Part shown: positions 25,715 through 34,148 of the stretch, piece by piece
Position numbering within the stretch: the stretch's first letter is position 1
Layout of the letters: each line of letters starts with the position of its first letter
NCBI RefSeq assembly: GCF_004959775.1
Contig: NZ_SJZG01000001.1
Coordinates: 62,001-126,000 of the forward strand
Reading direction: 5' to 3'
Source: Agromyces sp. H66
GTDB taxonomy: Bacteria > Actinomycetota > Actinomycetes > Actinomycetales > Microbacteriaceae
DNA: 64,000 nucleotides
Made by a program: the position numbers and the translations under genes
Notes under the pieces: model-generated
Databases searched by the model: none
What the model saw: the letters and a program-made list of their open reading frames with translations, nothing else
What the model was told of the DNA's origin: nothing

Positions 25715-26185
25715 ATGTCCACGCTCGCACGCGATTCCCGATCGGGCGACGATGCCCGACAGGGGAGGATCCGCACCGGCCTGCTGCGTCGCCTCGCCAT
25801 CGGCGTCGGGGCGGTCGTCGTCTACGTCGCGGTCGCCGTCCTCGTCGCTGTCGGGGCTCCCGCCGGCTGGCCCGCGATCGGAGCCGCCGGGTACGCGCAT
25901 GCGCAGGCGACGATCGTGCCCGCGCTGAACGTCTTCGGGCTCACCGCGATCGTGCTGAGCATCGTCGGCCCGGTCGTGCCCGCCGTGCTCCGCGCGTCGG
26001 TCGCCGCCGTGCTCGCGTTCGCGGCTGCTCTGGCCGGGCCGTTGGCGGCGGTCGCCGACGGCACGATCGGTGCGGGTGCGATCGTGTCCGTCGGAACCGC
26101 CGTGCTCGCGGTCGCCGGGGCCGCGATCGGCGTGGCACTGGCGCTGCTCGTCGGCCCGGCCATGCGATCGACCGAGCCGGCCTGA
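25715..26185 (+). CDS. small integral membrane protein controlled by MarR
   Basis: A 156-residue protein with a charged N-terminus and four predicted membrane helices (VVVYVAVAVLVAVGAP, VFGLTAIVLSIVGPVVPAVL, SVAAVLAFAAALAGPLAAVA, GTAVLAVAGAAIGVALALLVG). The composition is almost entirely Ala/Val/Gly/Leu. I do not recognise a family. ATG 25715 follows TGGAGGAG. Proteins of this shape next to a divergent MarR gene often belong to DUF6069-like groups. Function is unknown; a stress or membrane role is only a guess. Confidence 0.8.
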   Translation: MSTLARDSRSGDDARQGRIRTGLLRRLAIGVGAVVVYVAVAVLVAVGAPAGWPAIGAAGYAHAQATIVPALNVFGLTAIVLSIVGPVVPAVLRASVAAVLAFAAALAGPLAAVADGTIGAGAIVSVGTAVLAVAGAAIGVALALLVGPAMRSTEPA

Positions 26186-26285
26186 CCGCGCCGACATCGT
26201 CGGTCGGCGGCCGCGATTCCTCGTGCCGGCGACTCGAACTCCGCCGCCGGCTCGAATTCGGCCGCCGACGAGGAGGAGTCCTGCC

Positions 26286-26324
26286 GCTCGGGATGCCACG
26301 GCGTGCTGCCGCGGCATCCCGAGC
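26286..26324. terminator. bidirectional terminator-like hairpin
   Basis: GCTCGGGATGCC at 26286-26297 pairs perfectly with GGCATCCCGAGC at 26313-26324, with a 15-base loop. It lies between convergent genes (stops at 26185 and 26331). A longer-range repeat, GTCGGCGGCCG (26203-26213) with CGGCCGCCGAC (26259-26269), lies beside it. There is no T-run, as is common in high-GC actinobacteria. Confidence 0.65.
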
Positions 26325-26330
26325 CCAGTA

Positions 26331-28667
26331 TCACGAGTCGCCGGTGCTCCGGCTTCGCCGTCGGTGATGGAGCAGGAGCAGCACGCCCCCACTGATCAGG
26401 GCGATCAGCGCGAGTGATCCCGCGCCCAGGGCGAAGGGTCCAGCGTCGAAGCCGGTCCGGGCGAGGGTGCCCTGACCGTCGGCGGACGGTGCCGTCGAGG
26501 GATCGGCCGGGGGCGGCGTCGGTCCGTTGCCCGGAGTCGGCTGCGGCGCCGGCGCGGCGACGACCTCGTACATCGTCTCCTGCGTCGTCGTGTTGCCGGC
26601 CTCGTCGATCGCCGTGACGACGAACTCGAAGGTGCCGACGGCGTCGGTGGGGATCGCCTGGCCGGAGGGCACCGTGCCCTCGCACGACTCGATGCCCGAG
26701 ACCTCGTCGTGGCACGTGTAGTCGGCGAGGAGTTCGCCGCCGACCTCGACCCGGGCGATGCCGGTGTCCCCCGCGCCCTGCGTGCCCGCGGAGGGAGAGC
26801 GCAGCGCGACCCGTGGGGCGGTGCCGTCGATGCGCACGTCGATCCGGGTCCAGCCGGTGGTGTTGCCCGCGCGGTCCCGCGCTTCGACCTGCACTTCGTG
26901 GTCACCGTCGGCGGTGAAGGTGTGCGAGTATGCGAACCCCTCGGCAGAGACGGGCACGCCGCCGTCGATGCGCACGACCAACGACTCCATGCCGGAGTGC
27001 GCGTCGGTCGCCTTCAGCTTCACCCTGACTGGCTCGTCGTACCACCCCGTCGGCGGTTGTTCCGGCATCGTGACCTCGACGGCCGGGGGCACTTGGTCGG
27101 CGGCGATCGTGTACGACACCGTCCGACTGACGGTGTTCCCCGCTTCGTCGATGGCATCGACCGTGAATGCGTGGTCACCCGGCTGCGACGTGTCGACCGG
27201 TGTGCCGCTGGCGAGCGAACCGTCGCACGATGCGACGCCCGAGGTCGCATCGTCGCACTCGAAGTCGGCGATGACCTCCGCGCCGATGTCGTATCGAGCA
27301 CCGTCGGCGGGAGCTCGAAGGTCGATCGACGGCGCCGTCTCGTCGATCCGGATGGTGGCGGCAACGGGATCGCTCGCGTTGTCCTGGTGATCGATCGCGC
27401 GGAAGACCAGTTGGTGCGTCCCATCGCCGGCGACGGGTACCGCGATGGAATCGCCGTACCCGGTCGTCTCTGCGGAACCATCGAGTCGCCAGCTGATCCG
27501 GGAGACTCCCGGGGCGTGGTCGACGGCGTGGATCGTCGCGGTGATATCCTGCGTGAACCAGCCGGATGGTCCGGGCTTCGCGGGGTCGGTCGTGATGCTG
27601 GTCATCGGCGCGGTGGAATCGGCGGGGACCACGAGCGCCGATGCGGTGCGCGAATAGGTCTCGTCGCCGATGGTCGCCCAGACCTTCACGAGGTAGACAC
27701 CCGGTTCCAGCGTGCCGAACCGGGCGCGGTAGCCTCCGTTCTCGAGCGTCATTGCCGCCTCGCTGGAACCGCCCGTCGAGTCGGTGATCCGCGCCCGGGG
27801 CTGCAGGTCACGCCGTGCGACGCCGTCTACGGCGAACCCGGCGGTGACGTCGACCGTCGGCTGTGACGGGCGCACGCCGACGTTCACCGTGGTGCGTGTG
27901 GTATGCCAGCCCCACTCGTACGATGCCTGCGCGGCCTCCCCTCCGGTGTTCGTCAGCCGCAGGATCCACACGCCGCTGACCGGAGTCTGGAGCGACAGGG
28001 TGAGCTGCTTCACCGCATCACCGGACGTGTCGCCCCAGGCGGTCGGGCCCGATGGCGGGATGAGCGACAGGTGCACGCTCGGGTCGCTGACCGAGTAGGC
28101 GTTCACCGACGTTGCGTCCGTCGTCCTGAAGACGAAATCGCGGGCCTCGCCCGCGGCGATGACCCCCGCCGACAGCTCGGTGCTCGGCGTGACCGCCTCG
28201 TGTATCGAGTCGGCAGTTGCCGGTTGATCGGACACCTGCTCCACGGGCTCGGGTTCGGCGGCGTCACCGTCGGTCGCCGCGGCATCCCCGGATTCGAGGT
28301 CGGCCGGGTCGGCCGGGTCGATCGGTGCGGAGTCGACGGAGGCCGCCGGCGTGTCACGGGACGCGTCCGAGAGGCTCGATGAGCTCGTGGCATCCGACTC
28401 CGCCGGGGCCGCTGCCAGGGCATCCGGGGACCGGTCGGCGGGCGCCGCGGGCGCCGCGGCCGAATCCGATGCCGTGTCGACCTCAGCGGCCCAGACCCCG
28501 CTGGTCAGCAGCGACGCGGTGAGCAGCGCGGCGACGGTCGCGGAGACTGCGCCGACGATTCGACGTCGTGAGGATCGGCGGGGATCGCCGATGTGTTCAT
28601 CGTGGACAGCGGAGGGAGCCGGCGCGACGAGCCGGTTCGCGCGTCGGCCGCGGGTGGGTGGTGTCAT
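26331..28667 (-). CDS. sortase-anchored surface protein with Ig-like repeats
   Basis: A 778-residue exported protein. A long basic N-terminus leads to a signal helix (IVGAVSATVAALLTASLLTSGVWAAEV, about residues 37-63). A Ser/Ala/Asp-rich linker follows to about 160, then a pre-peptidase-like beta domain (GEARDFVFRTTDA...). At least three HYR/Ig-like repeats follow, each with a TAPxxxx start and an AIDEAGN or ARDRAGN end. The end is a cell-wall sorting signal: LARTG (735-739), a membrane helix and RRRSRS. LAxTG-type motifs are typical of class E sortases in high-GC actinobacteria. It is probably a wall-displayed adhesin or scaffold; no catalytic domain is seen. The 153-bp gap upstream holds no gene. 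Confidence 0.85.
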   Translation of the reverse strand: MTPPTRGRRANRLVAPAPSAVHDEHIGDPRRSSRRRIVGAVSATVAALLTASLLTSGVWAAEVDTASDSAAAPAAPADRSPDALAAAPAESDATSSSSLSDASRDTPAASVDSAPIDPADPADLESGDAAATDGDAAEPEPVEQVSDQPATADSIHEAVTPSTELSAGVIAAGEARDFVFRTTDATSVNAYSVSDPSVHLSLIPPSGPTAWGDTSGDAVKQLTLSLQTPVSGVWILRLTNTGGEAAQASYEWGWHTTRTTVNVGVRPSQPTVDVTAGFAVDGVARRDLQPRARITDSTGGSSEAAMTLENGGYRARFGTLEPGVYLVKVWATIGDETYSRTASALVVPADSTAPMTSITTDPAKPGPSGWFTQDITATIHAVDHAPGVSRISWRLDGSAETTGYGDSIAVPVAGDGTHQLVFRAIDHQDNASDPVAATIRIDETAPSIDLRAPADGARYDIGAEVIADFECDDATSGVASCDGSLASGTPVDTSQPGDHAFTVDAIDEAGNTVSRTVSYTIAADQVPPAVEVTMPEQPPTGWYDEPVRVKLKATDAHSGMESLVVRIDGGVPVSAEGFAYSHTFTADGDHEVQVEARDRAGNTTGWTRIDVRIDGTAPRVALRSPSAGTQGAGDTGIARVEVGGELLADYTCHDEVSGIESCEGTVPSGQAIPTDAVGTFEFVVTAIDEAGNTTTQETMYEVVAAPAPQPTPGNGPTPPPADPSTAPSADGQGTLARTGFDAGPFALGAGSLALIALISGGVLLLLHHRRRSRSTGDS

Positions 28668-28820
28668 GGCTGCGTGTTCCTGGTCGGGTGACCGCGCGCG
28701 CCGGCGGACGCGCGTGGGCGACGGATGTCACGGCTCGACGGTCCCGCGCGCGGCGTCCCGACGGCCAGAGACGGATGTCCCGGATCATCCGGGCGCCGCC
28801 GTCATCACCACGCACGCCGC

Positions 28821-29474
28821 TCAGGAGGCGCGGCGCAGCGGCATCCGGCCGAACTCGGCACCCATGCGGCGAGCGGCCTCGTGGGCGGCGGAGCGACCCG
28901 GCTCCGCGTCGGCGACGGCGAGGTTCGGACGGAATGCGATCGACGAGACATCCGTGATCCCCGCCCAGTTCAGCCAGTTCTCGAAGTAGGGCTGCTGGAA
29001 GTCGCTGCCGAACGCGGGCGGGCGGTCTTCGCCGTACACGGCGCTCGTGTACACGACGACGGCGCGCCGGCCCTCGAGCAGCCCGCTGTACCCGGCCTCG
29101 GGGTCGAACCCGAACACCATGCCGGGCTGGCTGACGACGTCGATGAACTGCTTGGCGATGTACGGGATGCCGGCGTTCCACATCGGCAGGCTGAAGAGGT
29201 AGAGGTCGGCCGCCGCGAACCGCTCGAAGGCGAGGCGCGCGCGGTGCCAGGCGACCTCCTGCGGGCCGACGGGCTGCTCGCCGGCGAAGATCCGCATCTT
29301 CGCGCCGGCGCCCTCGGGTCCGAAGTCGGGCAGCGAGCCGTCCCACAGGTCCCATTCGTCGACGGATGCCGCGGGGTTCGCCTTGCGGAAGGCGCCGACG
29401 AACGCACGGGCGATCGCGAGCGACTCGGATGCCTCGCCGCGAGGCGATGCCGAGACGTGGAGGAGGGTGGTCAT
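28821..29474 (-). CDS. azoR: FMN-dependent NADH-azoreductase / NAD(P)H dehydrogenase (quinone)
   Basis: Flavodoxin-fold oxidoreductase of 217 residues. The FMN phosphate loop is in LLHVSASPRGEASESLAIA (residues 4-22), the second flavin contact in YLFSLPMWNAGIPYIAKQFID, and the third in VVVYTSAVYG. Enzymes of this group reduce quinones or azo compounds by two electrons with NAD(P)H. It is divergent from a MarR gene with two palindromes between, a common arrangement for quinone- or drug-induced reductases. ATG 29474 has AAAGGAT upstream and starts the family match. Confidence 0.9.
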   Translation of the reverse strand: MTTLLHVSASPRGEASESLAIARAFVGAFRKANPAASVDEWDLWDGSLPDFGPEGAGAKMRIFAGEQPVGPQEVAWHRARLAFERFAAADLYLFSLPMWNAGIPYIAKQFIDVVSQPGMVFGFDPEAGYSGLLEGRRAVVVYTSAVYGEDRPPAFGSDFQQPYFENWLNWAGITDVSSIAFRPNLAVADAEPGRSAAHEAARRMGAEFGRMPLRRAS

Positions 29475-29489
29475 GGTCCGATCCTTTCT

Positions 29490-29550
29490 TGCGTGCAGAC
29501 GCACATAAATGAGGATGAGCGCCACCATAACATGTACGTGCGCACGCACA
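29490..29550. promoter_or_regulatory. two candidate MarR operators between azoR and marR
   Basis: Site 1 is TGCGT-GCAG-ACGCA (29490-29503), next to the azoR start. Site 2 is an 18-bp palindrome at 29533-29550 with core CGTGCGCACG and flanking TGT/ACA, with one mismatched pair. Both share GTGCG/CGCAC elements. Together they span the 98-bp divergent promoter region. TAGGAT at 29561-29566 could be the marR -10 box. Confidence 0.55.
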
Positions 29551-29572
29551 CAATCTCGGATAGGATGGCCGC

Positions 29573-30043
29573 ATGCCGAAGCCGAGCGATGCCGAACGCG
29601 CGTGGGAGGCGGTGCTGCGCCTGCACGCCGCGCTGCTGCCCCGACTCGACCGGGTGGTCGCGCGCGAGGGCGGCATGCCGCTGGGCTGGTACGACGTGCT
29701 GCTCGAGCTCAACGACGGGGGCGGCCGGCTCACGATGGGGCAGCTCGCCGAGCGGGTCGTGCTGAGCCGCACGCGCGTGAGTCGTCTCGTCGACGAACTG
29801 ACCGGTGCGGGTCTCGTGGCCCGAGAGGCGAACCCCGACGACGGGCGGTCGGCATTCGCGGTGCTCACCGCCGATGGGCGGCGCCGGTTCCTCGCCGCCG
29901 CACGCGCATACCTCCCGGCGATCGAACGCGAGTTCGCGCCGGTCGACGCCGACCGGCTCGCCGAGGTCGCCGACGGGCTCGAGGCGGTGCTCGGAGCGGT
30001 GACGGGGGAGCCGGCTGCGCGCGAGCGTCGCAGCCGTCGGTAG
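29573..30043 (+). CDS. MarR family regulator, divergent from azoreductase
   Basis: A 156-residue winged-helix protein with TMGQLAERVVLSRTRVSRLVDELTGAGLVAREANPDDGRSAFAVLT as the DNA-binding unit, and helical ends. It resembles the MarR group that senses quinones or phenolics. It is divergent from azoR, the likely target. The proposed -10 box TAGGAT ends six bases before the ATG, so the transcript may be leaderless. A weak AGGA also stands upstream, so that is not certain. Confidence 0.9.
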   Translation: MPKPSDAERAWEAVLRLHAALLPRLDRVVAREGGMPLGWYDVLLELNDGGGRLTMGQLAERVVLSRTRVSRLVDELTGAGLVAREANPDDGRSAFAVLTADGRRRFLAAARAYLPAIEREFAPVDADRLAEVADGLEAVLGAVTGEPAARERRSRR

Positions 30044-30159
30044 CACCGCGTCCGCGGCATCCTCTCGTCCGCCGGGGCTGCGCCGCGCCGCGCGCCGCGG
30101 CTACGCTGAGCAGAGAAGGGGGCGCCGGTCGGCGTGCCCGAACAGGAGGGGGACGACCG

Positions 30160-30636
30160 ATGGACATCACCGACAACGGGCCCGAGCCGAACGCGTTCGA
30201 CATCGAGACCGCGACCACGGAGAATACCAACTACCGCGTCGCGGCCTGGACCGGCAAGTACCTGCAGGTCACGCTGATGTCGATTCCCGTGGGCGAGGCG
30301 ATCGGTCTCGAGGCGCACCCCGAGACCGACCAGTTCCTGCGGGTGGATGCGGGCCGGGGCCGCGTGAAGATGGGCCCGTCGAAGGACGAACTCACCTTCC
30401 AGCAGGATGTCGCGGACGGCTGGAGCATCCAGGTGCCGGCGGGCACGTGGCACGACCTCGAGAACACGGGTGACGAGCCGCTTCGGCTGTACACCATCTA
30501 CGCGCCCGTGCATCACGGGGCGGGCATCGTGCAGCCCACGCGCGAGGACGCGGAGCGCGACGAGGAGGCGGGCGTCGACGAGCCGCCGTCGTGGAGCGTG
30601 CAGCCGCCCAAGGCCGAACCCGACAAGCACGCCTGA
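30160..30636 (+). CDS. cupin domain protein
   Basis: A 158-residue single-domain cupin. The first metal motif lies in GEAIGLEAHPETDQFLRVDAGRGRVKMG and the second in IQVPAGTWHDLENTG, so one His/Glu set and a distal His are present. The acidic and Pro-rich tail (about 130-158) is disordered. Close relatives are annotated only as cupins and occur widely. ATG 30160 has AGGAGGGGG upstream. It stands alone after marR and is convergent with a response regulator gene; the function is unknown. Confidence 0.87.
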   Translation: MDITDNGPEPNAFDIETATTENTNYRVAAWTGKYLQVTLMSIPVGEAIGLEAHPETDQFLRVDAGRGRVKMGPSKDELTFQQDVADGWSIQVPAGTWHDLENTGDEPLRLYTIYAPVHHGAGIVQPTREDAERDEEAGVDEPPSWSVQPPKAEPDKHA

Positions 30637-30664
30637 CTGCACGCGCCGCGATCGCGTCGACCGG

Positions 30665-31321
30665 TCAGTCGACGAGCCCGGCGCGGTGGGCGAGGATCGC
30701 GAGCGCGGTGCGGTCGCGAACCTCGAGCTTGGCGAGCAGGCGGCTGACGTAGGTGCGTGCGGTCGCGGGGCTCAGGAACAGGGCGGTCGCGATCTCCTCG
30801 TTGGTGTCGCCGTGCCCGACCCGCACGAGCACCGCCCGCTCGCGCTCGGTGAGGAGGTCGAGTCGCGCGGCCGCCGCCGGCGGCGGCGGTGCCGGTGACC
30901 GGGCGACGTGCTCCATCACGCGTCGGGTGATCGCGGGCGAGAGCAGGTTCTCTCCCGCGGCGGTGGTCTTCACGGCGCTGCGGAGCGCGTCGGCGGGCGT
31001 GTCCTTCAGGAGGTAGCCCGCCGCTCCGCGCGTGATCGCCTCGATGATGTCGTCGTCATCGTCGAACGTGGTGAGGATGACGATGCGCGACGCGTCGAGC
31101 GCCGGGTCGGCGCGGATGGCCTCGGTCGCCTCGAGCCCGTCCATGACCGGCATCCGGATGTCCATGAGGACGATGTCGGGGCGCAGCGCCCGCGCCTGGG
31201 CGACCGCGGTGCGCCCGTCCGCCGCCTCGCCGACGACCGCGAGCTCGGGATCGTTCTCGAGCAGGGTCCGGATGCCGGCGCGCACCAGCGCCTGGTCGTC
31301 GACGATCAGCACGCCGATCAC
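30665..31321 (-). CDS. NarL/LuxR family response regulator
   Basis: A 218-residue regulator. The receiver domain has DD at 8-9, phospho-acceptor Asp54 (VLMDIRMPVMDG) and Lys in YLLKDTPAD. After a Pro/Ala linker the LuxR helix-turn-helix reads LTERERAVLVRVGHGDTNEEIATALFLSPATARTYVSRLLAKLEVRDR. The linker is short and Pro-rich. It is coupled by overlap (31318-31321) to the kinase gene upstream. Targets are unknown. Confidence 0.93.
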   Translation of the reverse strand: MIGVLIVDDQALVRAGIRTLLENDPELAVVGEAADGRTAVAQARALRPDIVLMDIRMPVMDGLEATEAIRADPALDASRIVILTTFDDDDDIIEAITRGAAGYLLKDTPADALRSAVKTTAAGENLLSPAITRRVMEHVARSPAPPPPAAAARLDLLTERERAVLVRVGHGDTNEEIATALFLSPATARTYVSRLLAKLEVRDRTALAILAHRAGLVD

Positions 31322-32496
31322 GGGGCCTCCCCGAGCGGCAACACGGCCTCGACCGTGAAGCCGTCCTGATCGGCGCGGGCGGTGAGCCGTCCACCCAGGG
31401 ACTCGGCTCGCTCGCGCATGCCGCGGATGCCGTGGCCGCCGCCCCCGCCGCCGGCGCCGTGGTCGCCCGTCCCGCGGTCGCCGGCGCCGCGGTCGACCGC
31501 ACCGTCATCGTGCACCCGCACCCGCACGTCGTGGTCGAAGGCGGTGACCTCGATGCCCAGACGGGTGCCGCCCGAATGCCGGACGGCGTTCGTCACCGCC
31601 TCCTGCGCGATGCGGAAGACGGCCGCCTCGACGAGCGGCGGAAGCACCGGCGCGTCGATCGAGACGTCGACCTCGAAGCCCGCGACCCGCGCGGCATCGG
31701 CGAGCGACGGGACATCCGCCACTGAGATGACCGTGCGCCCGCGCTCGGCCGGATCGCGCAACAGCGCCACGGTTCGCCTGAGCTCGGCCATGGTGGTCGC
31801 AGTGGTCGCCGCGATCACGTCGAGCGCACGGCGGATCGCGTCGTCGTCGCGACCGACGGACTCGCGTGCGACCTCGGTGTGCAGTGAGGTCACCGAGGTG
31901 GCGTGACCGATGGAGTCGTGCAGGTCGCGCGCGACGGCGAGTCGCTCGGCGTGGATCCTGGCGTCCGACGCCTGCTGCAACTGCCGCGCGGTCAGGTCGG
32001 CGATGAGCCTCGCGCTCGCCTGCGCCGCACGCCGCGACCGCACGCTGTCGCCGAGGGCGATGGCGGCCGCCATGAGTGCGACATGCCCCACGAGCTCGTA
32101 GCCGACCACGAGCGAGAAGGCCTGCCCCTCGAGCAGTCGGAAGCCGACCGACACGACCGTCACGACGACGGCGGTGACGATCGACGGGACGAGTCGCCCG
32201 AACTCCGCCGCCGAGTACAGTGCCGCGGCCACCGGCACGGCCAGGCCGATCGCGGGGTACCCGATCGCGTAGTACGCGAACAGGCCGAGCGCCGTGACGG
32301 CGAGCACGACGATCGGATGGCGTCGGCGCGCCAGCATCAGGGCGCCGAGCCCGACGGCCCACAGGTACGCGATGGCGTCGGGGCGCTGACGGCCGCCCTG
32401 GTCGGCCGTGATGACCACGGCGAGCACGGCGGCGACGCCGGCACCGATCACGGCATCGACCACCCACGCGGGCCACCGCCTCGGCGACTCGGGCAT
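31318..32496 (-). CDS. NarL-type sensor histidine kinase (HisKA_3)
   Basis: A 392-residue kinase with about six N-terminal membrane helices and almost no extracytoplasmic domain, as in DesK-like envelope sensors. The HisKA_3 phospho-acceptor is His193 in VARDLHDSIGHATS. The ATP-binding domain has AVTNAVRHSG and a Gly-rich lid (the run of GDRGTGDHGAGGGG is unusually long). ATG 32496 has GGAGGA upstream; ATG 32511 is the alternative. It pairs with the overlapping NarL-type regulator. Signal unknown. Confidence 0.9.
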   Translation of the reverse strand: MPESPRRWPAWVVDAVIGAGVAAVLAVVITADQGGRQRPDAIAYLWAVGLGALMLARRRHPIVVLAVTALGLFAYYAIGYPAIGLAVPVAAALYSAAEFGRLVPSIVTAVVVTVVSVGFRLLEGQAFSLVVGYELVGHVALMAAAIALGDSVRSRRAAQASARLIADLTARQLQQASDARIHAERLAVARDLHDSIGHATSVTSLHTEVARESVGRDDDAIRRALDVIAATTATTMAELRRTVALLRDPAERGRTVISVADVPSLADAARVAGFEVDVSIDAPVLPPLVEAAVFRIAQEAVTNAVRHSGGTRLGIEVTAFDHDVRVRVHDDGAVDRGAGDRGTGDHGAGGGGGGHGIRGMRERAESLGGRLTARADQDGFTVEAVLPLGEAP

Positions 32497-32644
32497 GAGA
32501 TCCTCCGCCATGACCTCGAGCGTACGCGGGCCCGGATGCCGCGTGCAGTCGCCTCGAGGCGACGCGGGATGTCGCTCCGCGGCGACCCAGAAGACGCCGG
32601 TCGACGGATGTCGCGGGCCGGGCTCGATTCATAGCGTGAACGCC

Positions 32645-33175
32645 ATGACCACACCACACGGATCCCAGCACCCCGACCAGCCCCGCCCCACCGCGCCGAG
32701 CGCGGCGGAAGCGCCGGCCGTGCCGCCCGCACGACGCAATCGAGCGCTCGGCCTCTCCTTCCTGGCGATCGTCGGACTGGCGCTGCTCGCGGTGCCGCGC
32801 GTCGTGCTGCACGACCTCCATCTCATCGACGAGGGCACGTTCGTCAACGCCCTGCTCGTGTTCGTCCCGCTCGTCGTCTGGATCGCGGTCGTGCTGTGGC
32901 GACGGGTGCCGAACCCGTTCCTCACGCTCCTCGTCGTCGGTGCGTGCTACGGCGTCTTCCTCGCCGCCGTGCACCTGCTCCTCTGGAACGTCGCGATGGC
33001 GGGCAACGAGCCCGCGCTCGGCGGCAACCTCGTCGACGTCGACCCCACGGTGCAGGCGTTCGTCTTCCGCGCCTACACGGTCGTCAGCAGCCTGTTCACC
33101 GGGCTGATCGCCGGAGCCGTCACCGGGCTCGTGGCGTGGGGGATCGCCGCGCTGAGTCGTCGGAACGCCCATTGA
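32645..33175 (+). CDS. four-helix membrane protein of unknown function
   Basis: A 176-residue protein. A Pro-rich cytoplasmic N-terminus is followed by membrane spans at ALGLSFLAIVGLALLAVP, FVNALLVFVPLVVWIAVVLW, FLTLLVVGACYGVFLAAVHLLLW and VVSSLFTGLIAGAVTGLVAWGI. I do not recognise a family. It is divergent from the kinase above and may be regulated by that system, since small membrane proteins are frequent targets of DesK-like sensors, but the sequence shows no direct evidence. A GTG three codons upstream is an alternative start. Confidence 0.75.
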   Translation: MTTPHGSQHPDQPRPTAPSAAEAPAVPPARRNRALGLSFLAIVGLALLAVPRVVLHDLHLIDEGTFVNALLVFVPLVVWIAVVLWRRVPNPFLTLLVVGACYGVFLAAVHLLLWNVAMAGNEPALGGNLVDVDPTVQAFVFRAYTVVSSLFTGLIAGAVTGLVAWGIAALSRRNAH

Positions 33176-33280
33176 GCGGCTTCCGGATGCCGGCCGGTTC
33201 GGTGCGACTGCTCCCATGAACGGATGCGATACTCCCGACGTGGTAATGTTGGTGTATCCGCAAACACTCTGGAGGTGGCC

Positions 33281-33859
33281 ATGACACGAGCCGGCACGCT
33301 CCTGCGCGCGGCCCGCGCCTCTTCGGGTCTGACGCAGGCTGAGGTCGTACGCCGTTCCGGCGTCGACAAGTCGACGGTGTCCCTCATCGAGTCGGGCCGC
33401 CGGAACCCGTCGCTCGAGAAGGTGGATCACCTGCTGCGCTCGACCGGTCGACGGGTCGGCATCTATCCGACGACCCGCAGCGGCTCCGTGGAGGCCGGGG
33501 GAATCATCGGTGAGTGGGTGGCCGACGGAGACGAGGAGGCCGCGCTTCGCGCATTCCTGCGATTCAGCGACAACCTCTCCGCGACGACGGGAGTCGATCG
33601 CGTCGTACTCGCTGCTGCCGAACCACCACCCACGGGGTCCGCGACATGGGATGCTGCGCTCGCCGCGGTCACTGAGTACTGGCTCGAGCAGGAGAACCTT
33701 CCCAAGCCCGCCTGGGTCGATGACGAATCCCGCACGCTTCGCGAGGCGACGCCGCTGATACTCAATCGTTGGACGTCCGCGCGCTCGATTCGCGACGTCC
33801 CGAACGCGTTCGGCAAGCATCGGGTTCTCGTCGACGAGTCCACCCTGCAGAGCGCATGA
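33281..33859 (+). CDS. XRE-family regulator (antitoxin-like)
   Basis: A 192-residue protein. The N-terminal XRE helix-turn-helix is LRAARASSGLTQAEVVRRSGVDKSTVSLIESGRRNPSLEKVDHLL. A second half of about 110 residues follows, ending RDVPNAFGKHRVLVDESTLQSA. I know this architecture as the first gene of two-gene units whose second gene encodes a nucleotidyltransferase-fold protein. ATG 33281 has TGGAGGT upstream. The stop overlaps the start of a damaged gene (ATGA), so the partner was once translated with it. It may now be an orphan antitoxin or regulator. Confidence 0.82.
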   Translation: MTRAGTLLRAARASSGLTQAEVVRRSGVDKSTVSLIESGRRNPSLEKVDHLLRSTGRRVGIYPTTRSGSVEAGGIIGEWVADGDEEAALRAFLRFSDNLSATTGVDRVVLAAAEPPPTGSATWDAALAAVTEYWLEQENLPKPAWVDDESRTLREATPLILNRWTSARSIRDVPNAFGKHRVLVDESTLQSA

Positions 33860-34127
33860 CCACGCTCACTCGCGACGACATGATCGAGGGTCTCAGGGAG
33901 CTCGTCCGTGAGCTGCATGCCAGAGGCGAGTCCGGTGGCGTGCGCATCGTCGGCGGGGCGGCCATGCTGTCGGCATCACGACGGTCGACGACGCGGAGGC
34001 GCTGTATGAGCGGTTCTACCCCGGGGAGCTGCCGAAGGACGTCGCCTACGTGATGCTCGAGGACATCATTGATGCGGGGCTGGCCGACGCCCCTCCGGCC
34101 CCTCCGCTGCCCTACCTCGGCGCCTGA
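33856..34127 (+). pseudogene. decayed nucleotidyltransferase-type toxin partner, internal deletion
   Basis: Remnant of a second gene coupled to the XRE gene. The first 37 residues (MTTLTRDDMIEGLRELVREL ... VRIVGGAAM) match the N-terminus of nucleotidyltransferase-fold proteins (DUF6036/AbiEii-like). Just after, the frame breaks. The true C-terminus resumes in another frame at about 33972 (GITTVDDAEALYERFYPGEL...) and ends at 34127. The core, which would hold the catalytic acidic residues, is gone. Intact relatives are near 200 residues; only about 90 codons remain. It is therefore inactive. Confidence 0.7.
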
Positions 34128-34148
34128 CCGCGGTGCATTTGCACGCAC

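Noticed and set aside
28779-28793. CCCGGAT-C-ATCCGGG palindrome downstream of azoR, considered as a terminator
   Set aside because: The stem is only seven bases, with no U-tract. The evidence is too weak to list as a feature.
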